From the NCBI GenBank assembly GCA_902597545.1, contig CACJYD010000006.1, forward strand, positions 1-64,000: 64,000 nucleotides of DNA, written 5' to 3'. Shown piece by piece: positions 9,217 to 17,658 of the stretch. The notes beneath the pieces were generated by a model. The model was not told where the DNA came from and searched no databases. It saw only the letters and a program-made list of their open reading frames with translations. The stretch comes from an uncultured Bacteroidota bacterium. GTDB taxonomy: Bacteria; Bacteroidota; Bacteroidia; Flavobacteriales; Flavobacteriaceae. Every line of letters starts with the position of its first letter. Positions within the stretch are counted from its first letter, which is position 1. The position numbers and the translations under genes were made by a program.

Positions 9217-10524
9217 ATGAAAAATTTTTTAGTAATAATATTAGTAAGTTTATTTACATTTAAATCTTACTCACAACTTCAAAAGGCAAATAAGTTTGCA
9301 AAAACAATTACAGCTCAAGAGCTTAAAGATCATTTATATATATATGCTTCTGATGAATTTGAAGGAAGAAATACCGGTGCAGAAGGACAAAAAAAAGCTG
9401 TTGAATATTTAAAAAATTTTTACATAGAAAACGAAATTGAGCCAGGTGATCTTGATGATAAAGATTACTTTCAAAAAATGAAACTAAACTTAAGGAGAGG
9501 AAATGAAGGTGAAGTTGATACTGAAAATGTTATTGCAATTATTAAAGGAACTGAAATTCCTGATGAATATCTAATTCTGACATCCCACCTTGATCATGTA
9601 GGTTATGGAAGGACAGGATCTAGATCCAGAGAAGCTTACATAGGAGAAGTAAAAGAGAGAATTCATAATGGAGCTGATGATGATGGATCAGGAACTGTTG
9701 CAATGCTTGAAATAGCCCAAGCTTTTAAACAAGCCAGTAAAAAAGGTAAGGGACCTAAAAGAAGTATTATTTTTTTACATGTAACGGGGGAAGAAAAGGG
9801 TCTATTGGGCTCTGCATATTATGCAGATAATCCGATATATCCACTTGAAAATACAGTCACTAATCTTAATTTAGATATGATTGGCAGAATTGATCCAACT
9901 AGAAAAGGTGATAAAAGAGAATATATTTATATTATTGGATCTGACCATGACAGCCAAGATTTACATAACTTATCAGAGCAGACTAACCTGGAGACAGTAA
10001 ATATTGATTTAGACTATCGATACAATGCTAAAGATGATCCTAACAGATTTTATTATAGAAGTGACCATTATAATTTTGCAAAAAATGGAATTCCTATTAT
10101 TTTCTATTTTTCAGGAACTCACCCAGATTATCATTTACCATCTGACACACCTGATAAAATTGAATATGACTTACTTGAACTTAGAAGTAAATTAGTTTTT
10201 TACACAGCATGGAATATTGCAAATAGAGATGAAAGAATTAAGGTTGATCCAAAGCCCGAAGCTGAAAAATTTGAAGTTGATAAAGATAAATTAGATGGCT
10301 ATGCTGGTAATTATGGTGCTGAGGGTATTCCTTTAAAAATTGGAGTATTTATTAGAGATAATAATCTTTTTATTGAGGTGATGAATCAAGCTGTTCAGCT
10401 TGATGCTCTTGCAGATGATGTTTTCGGAAGTGAAGCTATGGGTCTTAAAATAACATTTGATATTGAAAATGGTACAATGGAATTTAAGCAAGGGCCTTAT
10501 AACATCAAACTAAATAAAGAGTAA
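9217..10524 (+). CDS. Secreted M28-family zinc peptidase with C-terminal beta domain
   Basis: Signal peptide (MKNFLVIILVSLFTFKSYS), then a peptidase M28 domain and a C-terminal beta-rich segment resembling DUF3471. Zinc ligands and catalytic residues are visible: SHLDHVGYG, NGADDDGSGT, HVTGEEKGLLGS, NLDMIGR and YRSDHYNFAKNGIP. The family has aminopeptidases and carboxypeptidases acting on peptides outside the cytoplasm, and the specificity is not readable here. The length of 435 aa is typical of Bacteroidota members. It is divergent from the sulfatase across a 78-base gap and is followed by a stem-loop terminator. Confidence 0.93.
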   Translation: MKNFLVIILVSLFTFKSYSQLQKANKFAKTITAQELKDHLYIYASDEFEGRNTGAEGQKKAVEYLKNFYIENEIEPGDLDDKDYFQKMKLNLRRGNEGEVDTENVIAIIKGTEIPDEYLILTSHLDHVGYGRTGSRSREAYIGEVKERIHNGADDDGSGTVAMLEIAQAFKQASKKGKGPKRSIIFLHVTGEEKGLLGSAYYADNPIYPLENTVTNLNLDMIGRIDPTRKGDKREYIYIIGSDHDSQDLHNLSEQTNLETVNIDLDYRYNAKDDPNRFYYRSDHYNFAKNGIPIIFYFSGTHPDYHLPSDTPDKIEYDLLELRSKLVFYTAWNIANRDERIKVDPKPEAEKFEVDKDKLDGYAGNYGAEGIPLKIGVFIRDNNLFIEVMNQAVQLDALADDVFGSEAMGLKITFDIENGTMEFKQGPYNIKLNKE

Positions 10525-10542
10525 TTATTCAAATAATAAATA

Positions 10543-10567
10543 AAAAACCCATCAACTCTGGGTTTTT
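10543..10567. terminator. Bidirectional intrinsic terminator
   Basis: Perfect inverted repeat AAAAACCC-N9-GGGTTTTT between the M28 peptidase stop and the oppositely oriented CPXCG gene. The A and T tracts make it usable from both strands. Confidence 0.75.
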
Positions 10568-10749
10568 CATTGTTCAATTGAAACTACATCTGATTGAGTT
10601 ATTGAATTAGCTGAAATTTTGAAACTAAAAGAAATAGGATTACAGCAAATTTCACAATCTTCAATAAACGATTGATTATCGATAGAGGAATCCACCAATT
10701 TTATTTGATTTTCCCAACAATACGGACAGGTAAATAAAAACTCAATCAT
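10567..10749 (-). CDS. CPXCG-motif cysteine-rich small protein
   Basis: A 60-aa protein with two Cys pairs, CPYC near residue 8 and CEIC near residue 34. This spacing and the FLFTCPYC start match the CPXCG family (Cys_rich_CPXCG, PF14255), which is predicted to bind zinc; its function is not known. The second pair is CEIC where CPxC-like forms are common. It has its own strand and sits between a bidirectional terminator and tRNA-His, so it may be read from the tRNA-His transcript. Confidence 0.8.
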   Translation of the reverse strand: MIEFLFTCPYCWENQIKLVDSSIDNQSFIEDCEICCNPISFSFKISANSITQSDVVSIEQ

Positions 10750-10759
10750 TTAAAGTTTG

Positions 10760-10833
10760 GGTGGAAGACCGGACTCGAACCGGCGACCTCCTGAACCACA
10801 ATCAGGCGTTCTAACCAACTGAACTACAACCAC
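10760..10833 (-). tRNA. tRNA-His (GTG)
   Basis: The cloverleaf reads on the minus strand as GTGGTTG-TA-GTTC…GAAC-G-CCTGA-TTGTGGT-TCAGG…, with anticodon GTG. The base before position 1 is G (10834) and the discriminator is C, giving the G-1:C73 pair expected for tRNA-His. D, anticodon and T arms are sound. The acceptor stem GTGGTTG/CTTCCAC has two adjacent U-U mismatches (5:68 and 6:67). CCA is not encoded. Confidence 0.93.
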
Positions 10834-10847
10834 CATTTTTGAGTTCG

Positions 10848-10855
10848 CTAATATA
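10848..10855 (-). promoter_or_regulatory. Candidate -7 box for tRNA-His
   Basis: On the minus strand TATATTAG matches TAnnTTTG at 7 of 8 positions and lies 14 bases before the tRNA. No clear -33 element was seen. Confidence 0.35.
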
Positions 10856-10881
10856 ATATTTAAGATTTTAAAATAATAGAT

Positions 10882-11604
10882 TTAAATTAAATCATTTAAA
10901 GAGTTTGTAGCAATAACTCTATTAGATGTAAAACCCTCAGCATGTTCAACACCAATTAATCTTCCTAGATCTGAGGATCTGTTATAAATCATATCTAAAA
11001 AATTTTTCTTACTAATCAATGTTTCAGGCTCTTTACTTGAGGGATCATAGAATTGTGATGAATAACATTTAATAGCATTCATCTTTTCTGTTTCATATCC
11101 ACTAATATCAACTATAAAATCAGGCGAACTGTTTTTCCACTGTATGTAGTGATATACATTTAGCGGCCTGTGTGGTTCTTGATTAATTCCGTTGTAGTTT
11201 GTTTTAACTTTTTTTAGACCACTTAAAAAACATGAATCAGAGATTAGATTAGCGCCTTTAGGATGATCAATATGCCTATCATCTTTGGCATTACATAGAA
11301 CAATTTTTGGTTTGTATTTTCTTATAATTTTAATAACCTCAATTTGATGGGACTCATCATTCTTAAAAAAACCATCTTTAAAGCCCAAATTTTCCCTAAA
11401 ATTTATACCCATCACTTTAGCTGCATTAGCACTTTCTTGATCTCTAATTTCTGGTGTTCCTCTTGTACCTAGCTCGCCCCGAGTTAAATCAATGATACCT
11501 ACTGATTTTCCTAATTTGACTTCTTTAACTATTGTGCCTCCGCACCCAAGCTCAACATCGTCAGGGTGTGCACCAAAAGCCAGTATATCAATTCTTCTAT
11601 CCAT
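10882..11604 (-). CDS. bshB1: Bacillithiol biosynthesis deacetylase BshB1
   Basis: Removes the acetyl group from GlcNAc-malate in bacillithiol synthesis. The 240-aa LmbE/PIG-L fold protein carries the zinc motif AFGAHPDDVELGCGG (H-P-D-D), then LTRGELGTRGT and DRHIDHPKGA. The long HYIQWKNSSPDFIVDISGY segment fits the BshB1 subfamily typical of Bacteroidota. bshA and bshC are not in the window. It overlaps the upstream Cys/Met PLP gene by 8 bases, which suggests coupled expression of low-molecular-weight thiol and sulfur amino-acid functions. Confidence 0.93.
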   Translation of the reverse strand: MDRRIDILAFGAHPDDVELGCGGTIVKEVKLGKSVGIIDLTRGELGTRGTPEIRDQESANAAKVMGINFRENLGFKDGFFKNDESHQIEVIKIIRKYKPKIVLCNAKDDRHIDHPKGANLISDSCFLSGLKKVKTNYNGINQEPHRPLNVYHYIQWKNSSPDFIVDISGYETEKMNAIKCYSSQFYDPSSKEPETLISKKNFLDMIYNRSSDLGRLIGVEHAEGFTSNRVIATNSLNDLI

Positions 11605-12736
11605 TAATTTCTAGGGAGTTTGATAAATCTTTAATCAAATCATCAGCGTCCTCAATTCCAACCGATAATCTTAAAAGGTTTTTTGTTATCCCTATTTTAT
11701 CTCTTTCAGCAGGATCCATTTTTTTATGTGATGTTTGAATAGGTGAGGTAATTGTTGATTCAACACCTGCTAGACTCATTGTGGGTTGTATAACCTTTAA
11801 ACTTTTAACAAAATCATCAGAGTTAATATTGTCATTTAATTCAAAAGAAACCATCCCTCCAAATCCCCCGTTCATTTGGTCTTTGGCAATATTATGTTTT
11901 TCATGTTTTTCTAATCCAGGGTAATAAACTTTATTAATTAATTTATGACCACTTAAAAATAATGCAACTTTTAAAGCATTATCATTTTGTTTTAACACTC
12001 TAACTGAAAGAGTTTTTATACTTCTTTCAAGTAACCAAGCTACATATTCACTAATGTTGCTTCCAAAATTTAACCCCGATTTTTTAATTGATGAAATTAA
12101 TTCATGTGAACCACAAACGGTTCCAGCTAATATATCGCTATGACCACCTAAATATTTAGTTGCACTGTGTATTACCAAATCTATACCTAATTCAATAGGA
12201 TTTTGGTTTACTGGACTAGCAAAAGTATTATCAATGATGGAAATTAAATTATTTTGTTTTGCAAACTCAGATATTGCTCTGATATCGGTTATACTAAGTA
12301 ATGGATTACTTGGAGATTCAATATAAATAATCTTTGTATTATCATTCAAATAAGATTCCAATTTTTCTTTATTGCTAACATCAACATAATCATATGATAT
12401 ATTAAATTTTTTAAATTCAGTATTGACTAGGTTAATTGTTCCTCCATATAAAGATTTTTGTAAAATGACATGGTCTCCTGTTTTCAGTAGAGAAAACATT
12501 GAAGAAGCGACGGCTGCAAGTCCAGAACCAAAAAGTACTGCATCTTCGGCATTCTCTAGCTCAGCAATTTTTTTACATACAGAAAGTTGATTTGGAGTGT
12601 TGAAATAACGTGGATAGACATCGCTTTTTAAATAGTCATATGTAATTGATGGATATATTGGAGTTATGTTACCAAAATACTTATCATCAGAAATTCCGCC
12701 TGAATGAACGCATTTTGTACCTAACTTTTTTGACAT
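11597..12736 (-). CDS. Trans-sulfuration family PLP enzyme (cystathionine synthase/lyase type)
   Basis: The 379-aa Cys/Met-metabolism PLP enzyme (PF01053) shows the PLP lysine in HSATKYLGGHSD (~210), the cofactor Asp in ISIIDNTFASPV, and the substrate loop GSGLAAVASSMFSLL. Members act as cystathionine gamma-synthase, beta- or gamma-lyase, or O-acyl-homoserine sulfhydrylase, and sequence alone does not decide which. The gene lies between a glutathione peroxidase and bshB1 on the same strand, which favours a role in cysteine or thiol supply. Overlap with bshB1 is 8 bases. Confidence 0.9.
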   Translation of the reverse strand: MSKKLGTKCVHSGGISDDKYFGNITPIYPSITYDYLKSDVYPRYFNTPNQLSVCKKIAELENAEDAVLFGSGLAAVASSMFSLLKTGDHVILQKSLYGGTINLVNTEFKKFNISYDYVDVSNKEKLESYLNDNTKIIYIESPSNPLLSITDIRAISEFAKQNNLISIIDNTFASPVNQNPIELGIDLVIHSATKYLGGHSDILAGTVCGSHELISSIKKSGLNFGSNISEYVAWLLERSIKTLSVRVLKQNDNALKVALFLSGHKLINKVYYPGLEKHEKHNIAKDQMNGGFGGMVSFELNDNINSDDFVKSLKVIQPTMSLAGVESTITSPIQTSHKKMDPAERDKIGITKNLLRLSVGIEDADDLIKDLSNSLEING

Positions 12737-12739
12737 ATT

Positions 12740-13291
12740 TTAACTTGATATCCAGTCAATTATAGACTGATCATCTGGCTTGGTTCTAGGTGAAACAACT
12801 CTAACAATATAACCGTTTTCATCAATCAAATACTTTTGAAAGTTCCATGACACGGATGAATCTAAAACACCATTTTCACTTTTTTTTGTGAGAAACTTGT
12901 AAACTGGATGAATTGCAGATCCTTTCACTGATATTTTACTCATCATTGGAAAACTTACTCCATAATTTTCTTTGCAGAAGTTAGCAATTTTTTCATTTGA
13001 GCCGGGCTCTTGCCATAAAAAGTTGTTAGCTGGAAAACCAATTATAATGAAATTTTTATTTTTAAACTGCTTGTAGAGTTTTTCTAAGTTAGTGTATTGG
13101 TTAGTCAATCCACATTTTGAAGCGGTGTTAACTACCATCACCTTTTTTCCTTTTAGCGTTTTAAAATCAAAGTCATTCCCATAAATATCCTGAACATTAA
13201 AATTATGAATTGATTTAGGCACTTGATTGTTAGTTTGAGATAATATACAATTAAAAAAAAGAACCATTGATAAGCTTAAAACTATTTTCAT
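12740..13291 (-). CDS. Glutathione peroxidase-family thiol peroxidase with signal peptide
   Basis: Reduces hydroperoxides outside the cytoplasm, judging from the signal sequence MKIVLSLSMVLFFNCILSQ. The peroxidatic residue is Cys, not Sec, in NTASKCGLT. The catalytic Gln and Trp-Asn are present (FLWQEPGS and WNFQKYL). The usual FPCNQF cysteine is Ala (FPANNF), while the Cys in ANFCKENYGV matches the resolving Cys of thioredoxin-linked members. Thioredoxin-type reductants are therefore more likely than glutathione. It is 3 bases upstream of the PLP enzyme on the same strand. Confidence 0.9.
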   Translation of the reverse strand: MKIVLSLSMVLFFNCILSQTNNQVPKSIHNFNVQDIYGNDFDFKTLKGKKVMVVNTASKCGLTNQYTNLEKLYKQFKNKNFIIIGFPANNFLWQEPGSNEKIANFCKENYGVSFPMMSKISVKGSAIHPVYKFLTKKSENGVLDSSVSWNFQKYLIDENGYIVRVVSPRTKPDDQSIIDWISS

Positions 13292-13300
13292 ATTAACATT

Positions 13301-13576
13301 TTAAATTATTTCTGCCGATAGATTTGCATCTATAAGCCTCTTCAGTCTAGGTTTTAAATCAAGAAGTGTACCAGACTTTACAGAACATTTTCCCTTGTAA
13401 TGAACTATTAGGGTACATTGCTCAGCTTGTAAAGGAGTATGATCACAAACATTTATCAATGTTTCTATAACATGATCAAAAGTGTTAAAATCATCATTAT
13501 ACAAAATTATTTGATGCTCATCTCCCTTAGCTTCATCAACCGAAAAATCCTTTTTTTCTTTTTCTTTAACACTCAT
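13301..13576 (-). CDS. clpS: ATP-dependent Clp protease adaptor ClpS
   Basis: Delivers N-degron substrates to ClpAP/ClpC-type proteases. I start at ATG 13576 (91 aa, MSVKEKEKK) rather than the TTG two codons earlier in the track. The ClpS core YNDDFNTFDHVIETLINVCDHT holds the substrate-binding Asn-Asp-Asp loop, then QAEQCTLIVHYKGKCSVKSG. It lies between tpiA and the peroxidase gene, all on the minus strand. Confidence 0.92.
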   Translation of the reverse strand: MSVKEKEKKDFSVDEAKGDEHQIILYNDDFNTFDHVIETLINVCDHTPLQAEQCTLIVHYKGKCSVKSGTLLDLKPRLKRLIDANLSAEII

Positions 13577-13617
13577 AACCAATTAGTTATGTGCTAATGT
13601 ACAATTTTTAAAATAAG

Positions 13618-14370
13618 TTAAATTGAATTAATTATATCTGAAAAATCATTGGCATTCAATGATGCACCTCCAATTAAACCACCATCAACATCAGGTTGAT
13701 TAAAAATATTTTTTGCAGAACTTGGCTTAACACTTCCTCCATAAATTATTGATAAATTGCTTGAAATTGATTCAGAAAATTTTTCTGTGAACTTTTGTCT
13801 TATAAATTTATGCATCTCTTGAGCTTGTTCTGGACTTGCAGTTAAACCAGTTCCAATTGCCCAAACTGGCTCATAAGCAATCACTAGATTGTCAGGATCT
13901 ATATTTTCAAGCATAAATACAGTTTCGTTTAGTTGATTTTCTATTACTGAAAAATGTTTGTTATTATTTCTTGCCTCGATTTCCTCTCCAATGCAAAAAA
14001 ATACCTCTAAATTATTTTCCAAGCAGATTTTTAATTTTTTTAACAGAATATCATCACTTTCTCCAAAAATTGTCCTTCTTTCTGAATGACCAATGATAAC
14101 GCTATTTATTCCAATGCTTTTAAGCATTGCACATGAAACATCACCAGTTAAAGCACCGTTAGTAAGGTGTGAGACGTTTTGTGACAGAACCTTAATATTC
14201 GATTTATTACAAGTTAATACAGCATCTTTTAAAAATGGGAATGATGGTGATACATAAATGTTGCAAGAAGAATTTTCTGAGTTTTGTTTAATTACTGAAT
14301 GTATCAAAATATTTGATTCATTTTGATCATTATTCATTTTCCAATTACCGGCAACAATTTTTCTTCTCAT
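13618..14370 (-). CDS. tpiA: Triosephosphate isomerase
   Basis: Interconverts dihydroxyacetone phosphate and glyceraldehyde 3-phosphate. The 250-aa protein shows the catalytic Lys in AGNWKMN, the His in VIIGHSERR, the Glu in AYEPVWAIGTG and the phosphate loop GGSVKPSSA and GGLIGGASL. It is complete and of normal size. It starts 2 bases after the permease stop, and the order permease-tpiA-clpS suggests one transcript. Confidence 0.97.
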   Translation of the reverse strand: MRRKIVAGNWKMNNDQNESNILIHSVIKQNSENSSCNIYVSPSFPFLKDAVLTCNKSNIKVLSQNVSHLTNGALTGDVSCAMLKSIGINSVIIGHSERRTIFGESDDILLKKLKICLENNLEVFFCIGEEIEARNNNKHFSVIENQLNETVFMLENIDPDNLVIAYEPVWAIGTGLTASPEQAQEMHKFIRQKFTEKFSESISSNLSIIYGGSVKPSSAKNIFNQPDVDGGLIGGASLNANDFSDIINSI

Positions 14371-14372
14371 AA

Positions 14373-15425
14373 TTATGTTATTCTAGGATCCAAATATTTG
14401 TATATATAATCAACAAATATATTAATCATTATAAAAGCAAAGCTAATAACTAGTACTGAACCAATAATTACTGGAACATCTAGAACATTTAAAGAGTTTA
14501 CAATTTCTCTTCCGAGACCATTCCAGCCAAATATATATTCAACAAAGACAGAACCAGCCAGCAAACTTGCAAACCACCCTGACAGAGCAGTGATAACTGG
14601 ATTTAAAGAGTTTTTAATACAGTGATTTAATATTACTTTAGATTTTGATAATCCCTTAGCATAAGCAGTTATAACATAATTTTTTTTGAGTATCTCTATT
14701 AAAGAGTTTCTCATCATCATACTGATTACAGCAATTGGTCTTATCCCAAGTACTATTGAAGGAAGAATTAGATTCTTGAGCACAAGTCTATATTCTTCAC
14801 CAAAATCATCCAATTCGTATAAACTACCAGTCATATTTAGATTAGTATATTCAGAGAGAACAAAACCAAAAATCCAAGCAAAAATTATTGAGCTAAGAAA
14901 TGATGGCATACTCATTCCAAAAGTACTTAACAACTGAATAAAATTATCTAAAAAAGTTCCTTTATTTAAAGCTGAGATAATCCCAAAAATCAACCCAAAA
15001 ATTGTTGCAATTAAAATCGAAGAAATAGCTAAAACTACTGTATTTGGAAAAGTATCTTTAATAATTGTGGAGACCTTCACTCCTCTTCGTTGATATGATT
15101 CACGTAAATAAGGAAATTTTATGACAATTGATGATTGCTCAAAACTTAGAAGTGTCTTGTAAGAGTATTTTTTTTTATTAAGAAAATTAAATTTCTCTGG
15201 ATTTTTAGAATGAATTGATAAAATTGATAAATCATTCAAATAATATAAATATTGATTTAAAATTGGCTGATCAAAACCATACTTCTTTTGTATTATTTTA
15301 AGTTGCTCAGCATCTTCATTTTGATCCATCATCATTCTGGCAGGATCACCTGGAAGTATTTGAAATAAAAAAAAGATTACAGTAACTACTCCAAATAATG
15401 TGAATAGAATATTAAATAGCTTCAT
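14373..15425 (-). CDS. OppB/DppB-type ABC transporter permease (orphan)
   Basis: A membrane permease of about 350 aa, starting at ATG 15425 (MKLFNILFTLF). ATG 15434 or TTG 15437 are alternatives. It shows the family N-terminal FQILPGDPARMMMDQN motif and a membrane core with the EAA-like loop AYAKGLSKSKVILNHCIKNSLNPVI. OppB proteins pair with OppC and two ATPases to import peptides, nickel or similar ligands. None of these partners is nearby, so the substrate is open. A segment near residues 60-110 is longer than the core family. It overlaps the upstream DUF1599 gene by 14 bases. Confidence 0.85.
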   Translation of the reverse strand: MKLFNILFTLFGVVTVIFFLFQILPGDPARMMMDQNEDAEQLKIIQKKYGFDQPILNQYLYYLNDLSILSIHSKNPEKFNFLNKKKYSYKTLLSFEQSSIVIKFPYLRESYQRRGVKVSTIIKDTFPNTVVLAISSILIATIFGLIFGIISALNKGTFLDNFIQLLSTFGMSMPSFLSSIIFAWIFGFVLSEYTNLNMTGSLYELDDFGEEYRLVLKNLILPSIVLGIRPIAVISMMMRNSLIEILKKNYVITAYAKGLSKSKVILNHCIKNSLNPVITALSGWFASLLAGSVFVEYIFGWNGLGREIVNSLNVLDVPVIIGSVLVISFAFIMINIFVDYIYKYLDPRIT

Positions 15426-15963
15426 TAGAACCATCAATTAAAATCAAAGCAAAAACAGAATAGTTTATTATATCTTGATAATTTGCGTCAATACCTTCAC
15501 TAATCAGAGTTTCACCATGATTATCCTCAATTTGTTTAACTCTTAAAAGTTTTTGTAGTATTAAGTCAGTCAAAGAGCTAATTCTCATATCTCTCCATGC
15601 TTCACCATAATCATGATTTTTATTAATCATTAAGTTTTTTACTGATTTGATGTGCTTATTGTAATATTTAATTGCATCATCAAAATTCATATCTGGTTCA
15701 TCAACTACACCCAATTCGATTTGTATTAATGACATTATTGAATAATTGATAATTCCAATGAATTCAGAAGATTGACCTTCATCAATTTTTTTTGTTTTTT
15801 TGGTCTGCAAACTTCTTATTCTTTGTGCTTTAATAAAAATCTGATCAGTCAAAGATGGTAATCTTAATATTCTCCACGCACTGCCATAATCTTTCATTTT
15901 TTTTGAAAAGATATCCAAGCAATTTTTAATAATAAAATCAAACTGTTTTTCAGTAGTTGTCAC
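15412..15963 (-). CDS. DUF1599 protein with duplicated domain
   Basis: The 183-aa protein holds two copies of the DUF1599 unit. The first contains KMKDYGSAWRILRLPSLTDQ (residues ~20-40) and the second KNHDYGEAWRDMRISSLTDL (~115-135). Each copy continues into a helix (KAQRIRSLQ, KLLRVKQIE) and a C-terminal helix (IGIINYSIMSLIQIE, QDIINYSVFALILID), which marks an internal duplication. The function is unknown; the family is grouped with nucleotide-modification or MazG-like helical folds. It lies divergent to folP and is translationally coupled to the permease. Confidence 0.88.
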   Translation of the reverse strand: MTTTEKQFDFIIKNCLDIFSKKMKDYGSAWRILRLPSLTDQIFIKAQRIRSLQTKKTKKIDEGQSSEFIGIINYSIMSLIQIELGVVDEPDMNFDDAIKYYNKHIKSVKNLMINKNHDYGEAWRDMRISSLTDLILQKLLRVKQIEDNHGETLISEGIDANYQDIINYSVFALILIDGSNEAI

Positions 15964-16019
15964 AAAAAGTTATTTTTATGTAAATTTCGATTAAAATTAC
16001 CTAATAAACTAATCCATAA

Positions 16020-16853
16020 ATGAATATTAATATCAGAGGAAGACTTTTTGATTTATCTAAGCCAAAAGTCATGGGGATACTTAATTTAACGCCTGATTCA
16101 TTTTATGACGGTGGTGTCCATAATGAAATTAATAAGATAGAAGATCATGTAAACAAAATGGTTAATGATGGTATGGATATTCTTGATATTGGTGGTTACA
16201 GCTCAAAACCTGGAGCAAAAAACATAAGCGTTGATGAAGAATTGTCAAGAGTCATCCCAATTTTGAAACACATAAGAAAAATATTTCCTGAATTGGTTAT
16301 TTCGATTGATACTTTTCGATCCAAAATTGCAAGCGCATCACTTAATGAGGGAGCGGATATTATAAATGATATATCTGGTGGAACATTAGATAAAAATATG
16401 ATGAGTATTGTCGCAAAAAATAATTGCCCCTATATTTTAATGCACATGCAGGGTAATCCACAAAACATGCAAAATGATCCTAGTTATGAAAATGTAACAT
16501 TAGAAATTATTCAATATTTAGCTCAAAGAATAAAAATTGCTCATGATAATAACATTGTTGATATAATAGTTGATCCAGGTTTTGGATTTGGTAAAACACT
16601 AGAACATAATTTTGAAATTTTAAATAATCTAGAAAAATTTAATGTGCTTGATACACCAATTCTTGCAGGATTCTCAAGAAAATCAATGATATATAAAACA
16701 TTAAAAACATCTAGTGAAAAAGCTTTAAATGGAACTTCAAGTCTAAATACAATTGCATTAACGAAAGGTGCAAAAATATTAAGAGTACATGATGTTAAAG
16801 AAGCAAAAGAGTGTATTATTTTACATGAAAAAACAATAAGTAGTCTATTTTGA
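16020..16853 (+). CDS. folP: Dihydropteroate synthase
   Basis: Joins p-aminobenzoate to dihydropterin pyrophosphate in folate synthesis. The 277-aa TIM barrel shows MGILNLTPDSFYDGG (pterin and phosphate loop), DIGGYSSKPGA, SIDTFRSKIA, DIINDISGG, YILMHMQGNPQNMQ, VDPGFGFGKT, and the final RVHDVKEA. All are standard landmarks. It is divergent from DUF1599 and 16 bases upstream of cdaA on the same strand, a pair found in many Bacteroidota. Confidence 0.97.
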   Translation: MNINIRGRLFDLSKPKVMGILNLTPDSFYDGGVHNEINKIEDHVNKMVNDGMDILDIGGYSSKPGAKNISVDEELSRVIPILKHIRKIFPELVISIDTFRSKIASASLNEGADIINDISGGTLDKNMMSIVAKNNCPYILMHMQGNPQNMQNDPSYENVTLEIIQYLAQRIKIAHDNNIVDIIVDPGFGFGKTLEHNFEILNNLEKFNVLDTPILAGFSRKSMIYKTLKTSSEKALNGTSSLNTIALTKGAKILRVHDVKEAKECIILHEKTISSLF

Positions 16854-16869
16854 CTAATTTTGCTAGAGT

Positions 16870-17658
16870 TTGGAAATTCTTGATCTCATAAAGTCTACTA
16901 TCTTACCAATCATAGATATAATTTTAGTTGCAATAATGCTCTATTACGCATATAAGTTAGTAAGAGGGACTGCTGCAATAATAGTATTTAGGGGTTTTGT
17001 TATCATTTACATAATCTGGTGGATTACTGATCTTTTGAATATGAATATACTGAGCAGTATACTTGGAGGATTCATAGGAGTTGGAGTTTTTGCAGTCATT
17101 ATTGTATTTCAACAAGAAATTAGAAAGTTTTTATTATTGTTAGGCTCTTCAAGAATAACAAATAATAAGTCATATTGGAAAAAGTTTAATCTATTCTTTA
17201 GAATTAGCGAAGAAAAAGCCAAACTAAATATTGAAGATTTTTTAGAGGCATGCAATAAATTAAAAAAAGATAAAACAGGAGCAATTTTTGTTTTTGAAAG
17301 AAATAATAATCTTGATTTTGTGAAGGAGGATGGAGATTCAATTAATGCAGAACTATCAATACCCATAATTGAAAGTATTTTCTATAAAAATAGTCCATTG
17401 CATGATGGAGCTGTAATTATTGTTGGAAATGTAATTGTTGCATCAAGAGTAACATTACCGGTATCAAAAAGTAAAAAAATTAATAAATCTTTAGGTTTAA
17501 GACATAAAGCTGGAATTGGGATTACCGAAGAGTCTGATGCTATATCAATTGTAATATCTGAAGAAACTGGAAAGCTGTCTTATATAAAAAGTGGGAAAAT
17601 TATAAGTTTTAAAAATAATGAGGAGTTAAAAAGTTTAATCTCAAATGACTTGCTCTAA
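16870..17658 (+). CDS. cdaA: Diadenylate cyclase CdaA (c-di-AMP synthase)
   Basis: Makes the second messenger c-di-AMP from two ATP. The 262-aa protein has three N-terminal membrane helices (residues ~10-85), then a DAC domain with LHDGAVIIVGN and the RHR-like motif GLRHKAGIGITEESDA, here RHK. The start must be TTG 16870, because a stop lies two codons upstream in frame and no ATG precedes the first helix. It follows folP by 16 bases. Its 3' end overlaps the convergent ABC exporter by 18 bases. Confidence 0.95.
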   Translation: MEILDLIKSTILPIIDIILVAIMLYYAYKLVRGTAAIIVFRGFVIIYIIWWITDLLNMNILSSILGGFIGVGVFAVIIVFQQEIRKFLLLLGSSRITNNKSYWKKFNLFFRISEEKAKLNIEDFLEACNKLKKDKTGAIFVFERNNNLDFVKEDGDSINAELSIPIIESIFYKNSPLHDGAVIIVGNVIVASRVTLPVSKSKKINKSLGLRHKAGIGITEESDAISIVISEETGKLSYIKSGKIISFKNNEELKSLISNDLL

